From: Penium margaritaceum
Lineage: Eukaryota > Streptophyta > Zygnematophyceae > Desmidiales > Peniaceae
Assembly: GCA_023375785.1 (NCBI GenBank)
Contig: SZWC01000551.1
Coordinates: 169,191-233,190 of the forward strand
Direction of reading: 5' to 3'
Length of the DNA stretch: 64,000 bases
In this document: in pieces, positions 21,249 through 30,851 of the stretch
Position numbering within the stretch: the first letter of the stretch is position 1
How the letters are laid out: every line of letters begins with the position of its first letter
The notes under the pieces: model-generated
What the model was told of the DNA's origin: nothing
Database searches by the model: none
The model's input: the letters and a program-made list of their open reading frames with translations, nothing else
Translations under genes and position numbers: made by a program

Positions 21249-21262
21249 GGATTATGGGCCCA
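21249..21262 (+). promoter_or_regulatory. Half-tRNA primer site of B8 (initiator Met anticodon arm)
   Basis: GGATTATGGGCCCA. The core TTATGGGCCCA is complementary to the anticodon loop and stem of plant initiator methionine tRNA (…GGGCCCAUAA…), not to its CCA end. Drosophila copia carries GGTTATGGGCCCAG at the same position. The site lies two bases inside the LTR. The tRNA sequence is from memory. Confidence 0.75.
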
Positions 21263-21404
21263 TACTGACTAGTTCTAAGGCACGTTTCTATGCACTCACT
21301 CGCCCTTTCTCTCTTGTAATGCGCATCAGCTCCATAAGCTTTATCTGCTCCATTTGCTCCATCAGCTCTAACGGCGGGTGCTGGAACTTAGCGAACAAGG
21401 GCCA

Positions 21405-21492
21405 AGGATAAGCTCTGTCCTTGGAGGTACGACCCTTGGGTCCTAACCAGGATAAACTCTACCCTTGGAGGCACGACCTTGGGTTCGCTAGT
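21405..21492. repeat. Two 44-bp direct repeat units in the B leader
   Basis: Two imperfect units follow one another, each reading roughly AGGATAA-CTCT-CCTTGGAGG-ACGACC-TTGGG. The same pair occurs in B6 (about 15520-15605), B12 (about 39500-39580) and B13, where A13 has inserted into the first unit. Confidence 0.75.
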
Positions 21493-21495
21493 GTG

Positions 21496-21514
21496 CTTTC
21501 TTCTCTGTTTGCAG
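21496..21514 (+). promoter_or_regulatory. Splice-acceptor-like pyrimidine tract in the B leader
   Basis: A pyrimidine-rich run ends in TTTGCAG followed by GTG. Equivalent tracts ending in CAG/G occur in B12 (39594-39610) and B13 (48510-48527), always 120-180 bp before gag. A splice role is inferred from the pattern only. Confidence 0.35.
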
Positions 21515-21604
21515 GTGCTCAACGGCTAAGGGGTAAGCGACGGATGTGCACCTTATAAACCGGTAGCAGACAACAGCCTACATCAGCTTACATCGGCCTG
21601 AGCA

Positions 21605-21690
21605 AAGTAGAGAAGCAAAGAAGCAGAGAAGCAGAGAAGCAGAAACACAGAGAAGCAGAAACACAGAGAAGCAGAAAAGTAGAGAAGTAG
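21605..21690. repeat. AGAAGCAG-type minisatellite just before B8 gag
   Basis: About ten short units of the type AGAGAAGCAG or AGAAACAC directly precede ATG 21692. Shorter versions occur before gag in B6 (15735-15761), B12 (about 39695-39727) and B13 (48618-48648). It lies in the untranslated leader and its copy number differs between copies. Confidence 0.8.
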
Positions 21691-21997
21691 TATGACGACA
21701 TCCACGACGCTCACTCTTGAGCAGGTCAATGGTGGGATGTCAAAGTTCACATGATTTGGTCTTTCCTTGTGGAGATGGTAATTTGAGATTGTCATGAGGG
21801 TACGTGGCTACTTGAAGATGTTTCTTGGATAAAAGGTTGAACCTCTAAAAACAGATCCTAGATATGAAGTGTGGACTGTCAAAAATAAAATTGCGCTTGC
21901 GATTCTTGTGAAATCAGTGTATGAGTCACAGCATGTCCAGCTCCAAGTTATCACACATGCATCAAAGGCTTATGAGAAGATTGCACGTGTACACCAA

Positions 21998-22002
21998 TCA
22001 AC
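21998..22002. repeat. Target site duplication of A9, left copy
   Basis: TCAAC, matching 28637-28641. In B6 the uninterrupted sequence reads CCAATCAACGGCTCTT at about 16040-16055. Confidence 0.92.
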
Positions 22003-22725
22003 TGTTGGAAAGGGAGCCATCCGGCTCAATTTCAGGTCCACAGGAGCAAGTTCCAGGAAAGTACCAGATGCCTGCTCCGATCGCCAATCCGACTTCACCA
22101 TTCGAAAGATCATGTGGCAAAATGTCTACGGTCCAAGTTTGAGGCCGATCCAACGGTCGGATTGGGAGATATGAATTTTCAAAGTTTCGGGGGTCATGGA
22201 CCGTCGATGTGTGGGTGGGCATGGGTGATGGCTCCATGCCTTAGCCTGAGAAAAGAAAAAGGCAAGAGGTCCAGGGTCAAGACCTGATGGGAGAAATATC
22301 CAAAAAGGTCCTTGGTCTTAGGATTGCCTTGTCAGAGTGTGCTGACTAGGATAAAGGTACCTCTCCTTACTTTTTAGGTGAGGTGAGATCCTTGTGTGCT
22401 AGCCATGGACACANGTTTGTGGGTTATGTGACCACTAGGAGTGTGCCATGAGAGCATTCTCTAGCTCTCTAGGTCGTGTGTGAGTGGTCAGCCTGATTGC
22501 TAGGCTGATTTCCTCCCTTGTGTGAGATTATGGATTCTAGTGTGTGAGCCTTAGCCTTCATGGCTAAGTGGTGTGGCTTGTGAGAGGGCTGACTTGCCCA
22601 AGCTCTAGCTCTATATGTACTCCATCATTTTGATTAATTGAACAACCATTCTTCAGCACAAGTGATGCCCTTCCAATCACACATGCTCGCTGCTCCAAGG
22701 CTCCCTCTCTCCTCCATTTCCAACA
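22003..22725 (+). repeat. 5' LTR of A9
   Basis: TGTTGGAAA to TTTCCAACA, a perfect 9-bp inverted terminal pair. A single n at 22414 replaces about 16 bp that are present in the 3' LTR. Confidence 0.94.
22610..22618 (+). promoter_or_regulatory. TATA-like box in the A9 5' LTR
   Basis: TCTATATGT lies about 110 bp before the LTR end and is conserved in nearly all A LTRs here, for example near 8412, 13-kb and 28525. That fits a core promoter with a short downstream R-U5. It is inferred from position and motif only. Confidence 0.45.
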
Positions 22726-22727
22726 TT

Positions 22728-22739
22728 TGGTATCAGAGC
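22728..22739 (+). promoter_or_regulatory. Primer binding site of A9
   Basis: TGGTATCAGAGC, the complement of the initiator methionine tRNA 3' end, two bases inside the LTR. Confidence 0.92.
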
Positions 22740-23355
22740 CAAGTTCTGCCACTTTTAGCCAGCACAGGCCGTCACTTTGAGAGTGACGGGTTGGGGTGCA
22801 ACCTTCACCAAATTTGACAATCGACCACTGGATCTTCACGTTCAGAAGACAAGCTTTCCAACGAGCTTAAGATTGCAAAGATCCAACGGTCAGATTGAGA
22901 GTTATGCTCAAAACAAGGTCGGCCAGGGCTACACTCTTCTCTATGAGTAAGACTGTCGCCTTGTGATGACCATAACTCTCTCGTTTCTTTGTCAAATTTA
23001 ACAAGTGGCACATGCGAATTGTAGTATTTTTCCTAAGCTTTCCATTGGTGCAAAAATATTTGCATTCCATTGATTCGTTTGGGAGAAACGCCGTTTACAA
23101 GCTGGTTGGCCTGAGCTGGAGTAGGAGCAGAAGCATACCCTGTTTTCAAGAGGGCATATCTTTTGAAATCCCCCTGTTGATGACCCTGTTTTATGGGTCG
23201 ATCGGAAAGGTTTTGAGCTGAATTTTCCAGTGGTGGGCTCAGTTTTTTAAAATTCCCAGTCTGCTGGCATCTACATTCCATTTTCTGTCAGACAGATTTC
23301 TGGCAGAAGCAGCAGCAGAAGCAGGGGTAGCGCCGCCATCCAAGGGCAGCGCTGN

Positions 23356-24090
23356 TGCAGCTGATGCGGGTTCTTCTGCAGCTGTACCAGCGACGTATGA
23401 GGAGTGGAAGAAGAAGGACAGGCAGGCCTATAGGTTGCTTGTCAACACCATCTCCAACCCGCATCTTCAGTACGTGAGTGACAAGGCTACTGCAAAGGAG
23501 GGGTGGGACACATTGTGCAAGAAGTATGAGAGCAAGGATCCTGCATTCCTCATGCTTTTGGAGGAAAAGATGATGGCGCTGAAAATGCAGGGTGGTGAAG
23601 GGATGGAGGCGTATCTGGACAGGGCCAAGGAGCTGGCGAAGCAGCTGAGAGCGGCCGGCAACCCTGTGGAAGAGACGCGCTTCATCCTCCTCTTGCTGAG
23701 GGGACGCCCAACCAGCTACGACACGGTGCGAGAGATGCTAGAGTGCCAGCCAACTCTCGATCTCGACTTCATCTGCACACACCTGGTGCAGGTTGAATTG
23801 CGTCGCAATGCAGCAAAGCGCAATGGCGGCAGCAACAGTGAAGCAGCTTTCATGGCCATGGGCTCACGCAACCAGCAGCAGCAGCAGTCCGGGCAGCAGA
23901 GAGGCAAGAAGAAGGGCAAGTGCCACTATTGCCAGAAAGAGGGGCACTACAAGAAAGAGTGCTTCAAGTTCAAGAGGGACCAGAAGGAGCAGCAGCAGCA
24001 GCAGCAGCAGCAGCAAAAGCAGCAATCTCCACAGCAACAGCAGCAGCAGTCACAACAACGCCAGCAGCAACAGCAGTAGCAGAACCAGAC
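23356..24090 (+). pseudogene. gag: A9 gag (start lost in a gap)
   Basis: Gag lacks its beginning because a single n at 23355 stands for missing sequence present in A5. The UBN2-type Gag core spans about 23400-23820 (LLVNTISNPHLQYV to LDLDFICTHLVQVELRRN). The CCHC knuckle CHYCQKEGHYKKEC is at 23921-23962, and a glutamine-rich tail coded by CAG repeats lies at about 23990-24080. Gag coats RNA in the virus-like particle, and the knuckle binds RNA. The glutamine tract length differs from A5. Confidence 0.85.
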
Positions 24091-24661
24091 TGGCGTGCGC
24101 CATTTTGGCAACATGAACGTTGCCAAGGAGGAAGTCTGACATGTCGCAGAAGGAAAAGGTAGATCTGGCGTGGTACAAGGACTCGGGGTGTACCAAGAGT
24201 CTGACGCACCACAAGGAGTGGTTCACGCAGCTGCTCTCCATTCCCCCCCGTCCGATTGCTTTCGGTGATGATTGGGTGGTGTATGCTGAGGGGATTGGGA
24301 TTGTGGAGATGTGGTTGGAGACCCCGCGTGGCATTGAAGTGGGAGTGTTCCATGGCGTGCTGTATGTGCCTGATGCTGCGTTCAACCTTCTCTCAGTGTC
24401 CTCTCTCACAAACACAGGGCTGCGCGTCGTTTTTGACGATGATTACGGCTACATCCTCGACAAGGAAACAGGAGAGGAGTTGGCCAAGTCGGTGAAGGAG
24501 GGCGACATGTAGCACCTGCTGGGGGCGACCAAGATCCCGCGTGAGCAGAGTCTTGCAGCAGTGGTGCAGGCGACAGATGGCGAGATCTGGCATGCACGCT
24601 ACGGCCACATCGGCATGCGCGCCTTACAGCAGCTTCAAGCAAAGCAGATGGTGCGTGACCT
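24091..24661 (+). pseudogene. pol: A9 protease and pre-integrase region
   Basis: Contains the aspartic-protease active site DSG at 24180-24188 (WYKDSGCTKSLTHHKEWF). Downstream are the VLYVPDAAFNLLSVSSL block near 24360 and the HARYGHIGMRALQQLQ pre-integrase block near 24590-24640. The N run follows. This matches A5 at 9700-10290 almost base for base. Confidence 0.85.
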
Positions 24662-25406
24662 NNNNNNNNNNNNNNNNNNNNNNNNNNNNNNNNNNNNNNN
24701 NNNNNNNNNNNNNNNNNNNNNNNNNNNNNNNNNNNNNNNNNNNNNNNNNNNNNNNNNNNNNNNNNNNNNNNNNNNNNNNNNNNNNNNNNNNNNNNNNNNN
24801 NNNNNNNNNNNNNNNNNNNNNNNNNNNNNNNNNNNNNNNNNNNNNNNNNNNNNNNNNNNNNNNNNNNNNNNNNNNNNNNNNNNNNNNNNNNNNNNNNNNN
24901 NNNNNNNNNNNNNNNNNNNNNNNNNNNNNNNNNNNNNNNNNNNNNNNNNNNNNNNNNNNNNNNNNNNNNNNNNNNNNNNNNNNNNNNNNNNNNNNNNNNN
25001 NNNNNNNNNNNNNNNNNNNNNNNNNNNNNNNNNNNNNNNNNNNNNNNNNNNNNNNNNNNNNNNNNNNNNNNNNNNNNNNNNNNNNNNNNNNNNNNNNNNN
25101 NNNNNNNNNNNNNNNNNNNNNNNNNNNNNNNNNNNNNNNNNNNNNNNNNNNNNNNNNNNNNNNNNNNNNNNNNNNNNNNNNNNNNNNNNNNNNNNNNNNN
25201 NNNNNNNNNNNNNNNNNNNNNNNNNNNNNNNNNNNNNNNNNNNNNNNNNNNNNNNNNNNNNNNNNNNNNNNNNNNNNNNNNNNNNNNNNNNNNNNNNNNN
25301 NNNNNNNNNNNNNNNNNNNNNNNNNNNNNNNNNNNNNNNNNNNNNNNNNNNNNNNNNNNNNNNNNNNNNNNNNNNNNNNNNNNNNNNNNNNNNNNNNNNN
25401 NNNNNN
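24662..25406. other. N run (745 bases) inside A9
   Basis: The run sits between pre-integrase and the integrase core. In A5 the same interval is only about 120 bp, so the gap length is an estimate or a placeholder. Confidence 0.9.
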
Positions 25407-27883
25407 ACACGGACTTGTGCGGACCGATGCAGACCCAGAGCTTTGGAGGCTCTAGGTATTTTCTCACCTTCATTGATGATTTCAGCCGTTACACTGCTGT
25501 GTACTTCCTTTCCTCCAAGGACCAGTGCTTTGACAGGTTCAAGGAGTTCAAGGCCATGATGGAGAACCAGACCGGCAAGAAGATCAAGGCGCTGCGCAGC
25601 GATCGCGGTGGAGAATACCTAAGCAAGGAGTTCCAGGACTACCTCGCAGCAGCTGGCATCAAGGCGCAGCGTACCGCGCCGTACTCGCCGCAGCAGAACG
25701 GCGTAGCAGAACGCGCCAACCGTACCATTGTGGAGTCGGCGCGCTCCATGCTGCACGCGGCTCGGCTGACCTACGACTTCTGGGCTGAAGCTGTGAGCAC
25801 TGCGGTCTACATCAAGAACCGTAGTCCAACTAAGGCGCTGGAGCAGATGACGCCGTACGAGGCGTGGTTCGGCAAGAAGCCGAGCGTGGGTCATCTTCGC
25901 GCGTTTGGCAGCTTGGCGCACATGCACGTGCCAAAGGAGAAGCGGCAAAAGTGGGACGCGAAGAGTGCGCAGATGCTGATGATTGGCTACGACGTGGCAA
26001 GCAAGGCGTATCGCCTCTACGAGAGGGATACATGCCACGTCATCATCTCTAGGGATGTCGTCTTCAATGAGAGCAACGTCATTGGCACCAACATTGTGTG
26101 TGAAAAGGCAACAGAAACAGCAGCTGACGAGACAGTGGGAGCAAAAATTCTTCCTGACCCAGTTTCTCCCGATCCTTCCTCTACTGTGCCAGTGGGAGAA
26201 TCACTCTACTCTCCCATGTCTGATGCAGCAGATACAGGAGCTTCATCGGCAGAACCAGAGGAGGGAGATGTAGCACCACCAGCAGAAGCAGTTGTGCCAG
26301 CCGCACCGCGTCAGCCGCCTGCTAACGTTCCAGCTCCAGGTCGGAGGTACCCTCTTAGGGTGCGTTACAAGCCTGGTGAGCGCGGCCATTTCTGGATGCT
26401 GCAGAAACCAGAACAGATGAACGTTGCAGTTGCAGCAGATTCAGATGAGCCAACGTCATACAAGGAGGCCATGGCTGCACCGGATGCAGCNAAGTGCAAG
26501 TGGGTCTTCAAGAAGAAGCGGGGAGCAGATGGTAACCTGGAAAAGTACAAGGCGAGGCTGGTCGCCAAGGGCTACTCGCAGCAGGAGGGCATCGACTACA
26601 CAGAAACTTTTGCCCCCGTTGCAAAGTTTGCCTCTGTGCGCATGCTCCTATCTGATGCAGCAGCTGAGGACTTCGAGGTTCACCACATGGATGTCAAGAT
26701 GGCATTCTTGAATGGTGACTTGGAGGAGGAGATCTACATGGAGCAGCCGGAGGGGTTCGTCATGGATGGCCAGGAGCACCTGGTCTGCAAGCTGCAGAAG
26801 TCGCTGTACGGCCTCAAGCAAGCGTCGCGTGCTTGGAACCAGAAGTTGGATGCGGCGTTGGAGTGCATGGGGTTTGAGCGCAGCGAGTGTGACTACAGCG
26901 TGTATCGCTGGCAGCATGAGCATGAGATCCTCATCATTGTCTATGTGGATGACATGCTCCTCCTTTCAAACAGCATGTCTGCACTGCAGGAGTTCAAGGA
27001 AGCCATGCAGGAGCGCTTCCAGATGTCTGATCTCGGGGAGGCATCATACTTCCTCGGTATCCAGATCGTGCGTGACCGCAAGTCACGCTCTCTCTCGCTG
27101 CAGCAGAGCCGCTACATCAAGGATGTTTTGCAGCGGTTCGGCATGGCAGATGCAAAACCCATCGGCACGCCGCTGGAGACGCGGCAGTACCTCGTGAGCT
27201 TCAATGGAGAAGCAAATGCAGCTGAGCGACAGAAGTACCAGAGCGCCGTCGGCAGTCTCATGTACCTGATGGTGGCAACCAGGCCGGACCTCGCACAGGC
27301 TGTGAGCGCTGTGAGCCAGCACATGGCTAATCCCGGACCGGAGCACCAGAAGGCAGTGAAGCGGATCTTCCGCTACCTTGCTGGAACCATCAACATTGGC
27401 ATCACCTACAACGGCAATGACAACAGCATCATCGGCTACACAGACGCAGATTGGGCTTCAAACCCTGAGGACCGCAAGTCCATCNTCCTCATGAATGGTG
27501 GAGCCATCAGCTGGTGCAGCAAGCGGCAGGTGGTCGTGGCCACCTCGAGTACAGAAGCTGAGTACGTATCTCTCAGCTTTGGAGCCAAGGAAGCAGTTTG
27601 GCTCCAACGTCTCATGGCAGAGATGAGTGGGAGTGCAGCAGTTCCAGTTCCTGTGCGCGTCGACAACCAGAGCGCAATCGCACTCGCCAAGAATCCTGAG
27701 CACCATGCACGCACCAAGCACATTGACATCGCATATCACTTCATCAGGCACATGGTGCAGGAGGGTGCTATCAAGCTGGAGTTTACTCCAACGAGCAAGC
27801 AGGTTGCTGATTTCTGTACCAAGCCAGTGACCCGTGAGAAGCAGCAGTTCTGCATGAAGGCATGTGGACTCAGCCCACTCTGA
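25407..27883 (+). CDS. pol: A9 pol: integrase, reverse transcriptase, RNase H (5' side in gap)
   Basis: Open sequence of over 800 codons runs from the gap to the natural pol end. The integrase core lies at about 25410-25960, with DLCGPMQ, LRSDRGGEYL and NGVAERANRT carrying the D, D and E positions. Its C-terminal part extends to about 26090. A proline- and serine-rich linker spans about 26110-26400. Reverse transcriptase follows (WVFKKKRG near 26500), with catalytic YVDD at 26942-26953. RNase H blocks are YTDADWASN near 27436, STEAEY near 27547 and VDNQSAIALAKN near 27660. Small n characters at 26491 and 27485 mark further gaps. The layout is the standard copia order. Confidence 0.9.
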
Positions 27884-27890
27884 CTGCGGC

Positions 27891-27902
27891 AAAGTGGGAG
27901 AT
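27891..27902 (+). promoter_or_regulatory. Polypurine tract of A9
   Basis: AAAGTGGGAGAT ends directly at the 3' LTR, the expected plus-strand primer. The same tract precedes the 3' LTR of A15 (60831-60842) and, on the minus strand, of A13 (42898-42909). Confidence 0.8.
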
Positions 27903-28636
27903 TGTTGGAAAGGGAGCCATCCGGCTCAATTTCAGGTCCACAGGAGCAAGTTCTAGGAAAGTACCAGATGCCTGCTCTGATCGCCAATCCGAATCCACCA
28001 TTGGAAAGATCATGTGGCAAAATGTCTACGGTCCAAGTTTGAGGCCGATCCAACGGTCGGATTGGGAGATATGAATTTTCGAAGTTTCGGGGGTCATGGA
28101 CCGTCGATGTGTGGGCATGGGTGATGGCTCCATGCCTTAGGCTGAGAAAAGAAAAAGGCAAGAGGTCCAGGGTCAAGACCTGATGGGAGAAATATCCAAA
28201 AAGGTCCTTGGTCTTAGGATTGCCTTGTCAGAGTGTGCTGACTAGGATAAAGGTACCTCTCCTTACTTTTTAGGTGAGGTGAGATCCTTGTGTGCTAGCC
28301 ATGGACACATGGCGATTCTCCATGGGTTTGTGGGTTATGTGACCACTAGGAGTGTGCCATGAGAGCATTCTCTAGCTCTCTAGGTCGTGTGTGAGTGGTC
28401 AGCCTGATTGCTAGGCTGATTTCCTCCCTTGTGTGAGATTATGGATTCTAGTGTGTGAGCCTTAGCCTCCATGGCTAAGTGGTGTGGCTTGTGAGAGGGC
28501 TGACTTGCCCAAGCTCTAGCTCTATATGTACTCCATCATTTTGAGTGATTGAACAACCATTCTTCAGCACAAGTGATGCCCTTCCAATCACACATGCTCG
28601 CTGCTCCAAGGCTCCCTCTCTCCTCCATTTCCAACA
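27903..28636 (+). repeat. 3' LTR of A9 (734 bp)
   Basis: Full LTR, TGTTGGAAA to TTTCCAACA. It contains two perfect 7-bp hairpins at 28399-28419 and 28461-28479 and is followed by the TCAAC target duplication. Confidence 0.94.
28399..28479 (+). promoter_or_regulatory. Two conserved short hairpins in the A LTR
   Basis: TCAGCCT and AGGCTGA (28399-28419) pair around a 7-base loop. CTTAGCC and GGCTAAG (28461-28479) pair around TCCAT. The same pair is recognisable in most A LTRs in the window, including diverged ones. A role is not known. Confidence 0.6.
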
Positions 28637-28641
28637 TCAAC
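28637..28641. repeat. Target site duplication of A9, right copy
   Basis: TCAAC, the partner of 21998-22002. B8 gag resumes with CGGCTCTT. Confidence 0.92.
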
Positions 28642-30851
28642 GGCTCTTGAAAATCCCCTCTTCATCCTTCAAAAGCTGATTTCGATGAGGATGAGCGAGG
28701 GAGAGTCGATTCCAGACTTCTTATTGCAGTTATCAATTGCCTTTCAAAGAGTGCTCCAGTAAGTGACCCAAATGAACTAGGAAATTGATACCAACATGCA
28801 TGCCATGATCCTTCTCCTGGCGCTACCTGAAATCTGGGGTCCTATGATCAACGTTTTTGTTGTTGGAAGGAGGAGGATTTGACGAACGAGGTACTATCCG
28901 AGTACGTGCGCAATGAGGCCATGTGTGCAGCGGTAGTGAGGCTAACATTTCAGCCTATGCTGCACAGTACGGTGGTCGTGGTAACAATTCCTCTTCTGGT
29001 CAGAGCAGCAGTGTAAGCGATGGCGGTGGAGGAAAAGGCAATGGTGGTAGTGGAAAGAGTTCAAAGCGTCCTGGACACTACCATAACTGTGGCATGCCTA
29101 TGCATTGGGTACGGGAATACAGGGCTTGAAAGAAGGAAGACAAAGATAATGGTGATAAACATGAGGGCAAAAGAAAGGGTAAAAAGGAGTTGACAAACAT
29201 GATGGCTGAGAGCATATCGGCAACCATGGGAGTAGCACTGCTCAAGCGTGGAGTCTATGGGCTCGACTCTGGCACAAACCACCACTCTTAAAAGGAGAAG
29301 GATGGATTATTCTCCATCAGGGTCACTGAACATTGTTTCAAGTGTGCCAATGGCGGCCTTGTCCATGCGGAAGGCGAGGGAGATAAGTTGATTAGCATCA
29401 ACGTGAACGGTGTTGAAAAAGACTTCAAGGTAGAGAACGTCCTCTACATGTTGTCTTTTGCGGTAAACCTCTTGTTTTTTTCCAAAATCACGAACCACGA
29501 CATGACGGTGGTCTTCATGGAGGAGGAGGCTTTGATTGTGAAGAACAAGGACATCAAGACCTTGTATCTAGAGGAGAGTTTTGTTGCACAGTTCCCAAGA
29601 GATCATGGGCTCTACGTGCTGCAGACCAAACCCCTTGAAACTACAAATGAGGGATATGCAGCGGTTGAAAAGCCCAAGTCTCCAAAGCCAAATGTTGCAC
29701 CACAAGCCGTCACCATGGCGGCCAACTCCACTGACAAACATACTGTGCTGTAGCACAGGTAGTTTAGCCATGTGGCCGATGGCACACTGCAAGCTATGTA
29801 GCAGCATGAAGTGGTTCATGGGATGAAGGGATGCAAGGCCAATGATGAGGGAAAGTGCAAGAAGCTGTATGAGCCATACCTCCAAGGAGAGGCAAAGAGA
29901 AGCACTTCGAGCGTAATGGGCAACGTACGGTAGCAATCTTGGACCTGATTCACTCTGATGTGTGCTAACCATTCCCCATCCCTTTGAACAGTGGCAGCAA
30001 GTATTTCTTGACCTTCATCGATGACCACAGTCGCAAGATGTAGATCTACTACCTCAAGACAAAGGGAGATGTAAAGGAGAAGCTGAAAGAGTTTGTCGTG
30101 ACGTTAGAGCGGCAGACAAGCAAGAAGGTAAGGCACTCCGTAGGGAAAACAGTGCTAAGTACAAGGTGAGCAAAGATTTGTTGAGCCAACAAGGGATCAA
30201 CCACCAGACCACCACGTCTTACACCCCCCAAAGTAATGGCGTTGCTGAGTAGATGATCCAGACTATCCTCGACATGACACAAAGCATATTCTTCGACGCA
30301 AAACTCCCACCTTTGCTTCTGGGCTGAAGCTGTAAGAACTGCTTGCTACCTTGTGAATCTGACTCCAGAAGTTGCGTAGGTTTCAAGAGTCAGATCATCA
30401 AGCACCAGAAAAGTGGTAGATGGTGCCAGTGAACGATAGTAGTATAGGGAGAGTGCCTGTGCAGGCTGACACAACGACAGACTTTTACACTCAGTTTGAG
30501 TCGTCCAATACCTCTAAGTGAAGCTCTGAGGCCGATGGCTCTTCCCAAAACATCGGATCACTAGCAGCGCACGAGCTACAGAAGGAACGAAGCCTTGAAA
30601 CACCACTAGCAATATTCAGGCATAAAACGCGCCAGAAGAAACCTTCACCCAAGTACAATGCTGAGAGTGCGGAATGGACCAGACTCACCTGGTCATGTTT
30701 CTGGGTACTCCGGAAAAAGTTCAAGTAAGATGATACTATCGATAACTACAAAGAAAGAGTTGTGGCGAAGGGGTTTTCCTAGCGTGCAGGCTCAGAGTAC
30801 GAGGAGACCTTTGCGCCTGTCGTCACCTTTGCCTCCATGAGATCCATGTTG

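Larger units (their letters stand above)
22003..28636 (+). mobile_element. Copia-A copy A9, youngest and most complete
   Basis: This plus-strand element has a 5' LTR at 22003-22725, a primer site at 22728-22739, a leader, gag, an N run at 24662-25406, pol to 27883, a polypurine tract at 27891-27902 and a 3' LTR at 27903-28636. TCAAC flanks it exactly at 21998-22002 and 28637-28641. By eye the two LTRs differ by about ten substitutions and a few small indels, so the insertion is recent. Apart from gaps it has very few breaks (about two), and its pol downstream of the N run is open to its natural end. It is inserted in gag of B8. Confidence 0.94.
20479..30851 (+). mobile_element. Copia-B copy B8, split by A9
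   Basis: This plus-strand family-B element lies in two parts, 20479-22002 and 28637-30851. It has a 5' LTR at 20479-21246, the clearest half-tRNA primer site at 21249-21262, and a leader with a 44-bp direct repeat and an AGAAGCAG-type minisatellite. Gag starts at 21692. After A9, gag resumes exactly at the duplicated TCAAC and continues through the zinc knuckle (about 29075-29120), protease and integrase into the start of reverse transcriptase near 30850. It is then cut by A10. It is broken in many places. No 3' LTR is visible. Confidence 0.85.
21692..30851 (+). pseudogene. gag: B8 gag-pol remains, interrupted by A9
   Basis: Gag begins at 21692 (MTTSTTLTLEQVNGG-like) and is interrupted at 22002/28637 by A9. 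Beyond A9 the sequence holds the serine- and glycine-rich stretch near 28980-29060, the knuckle, the LDSGTNHH protease block near 29265-29285, and pre-integrase and integrase to about 30320. Diverged sequence leading into reverse transcriptase ends at 30851. It is a fossil with many breaks. The domain order equals that of B6 and B13. Confidence 0.75.

Noticed and set aside
21249-21262. Possible tRNA gene fragment
   Set aside because: Only the short anticodon-arm complement is present and it sits at a fixed offset from the LTR in several copies, so a primer site explains it better than a tRNA gene.
25619-26038. Minus-strand frame of 139 codons inside A9 integrase
   Set aside because: It recurs opposite integrase in A5 and A13 and reflects high GC in the sense codons. 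No start context or domain is seen.
22003-28636. CRISPR-like or satellite array, because the same blocks recur many times
   Set aside because: The recurring blocks are about 735-bp LTRs at irregular spacing in both orientations, flanked by retroelement coding sequence.
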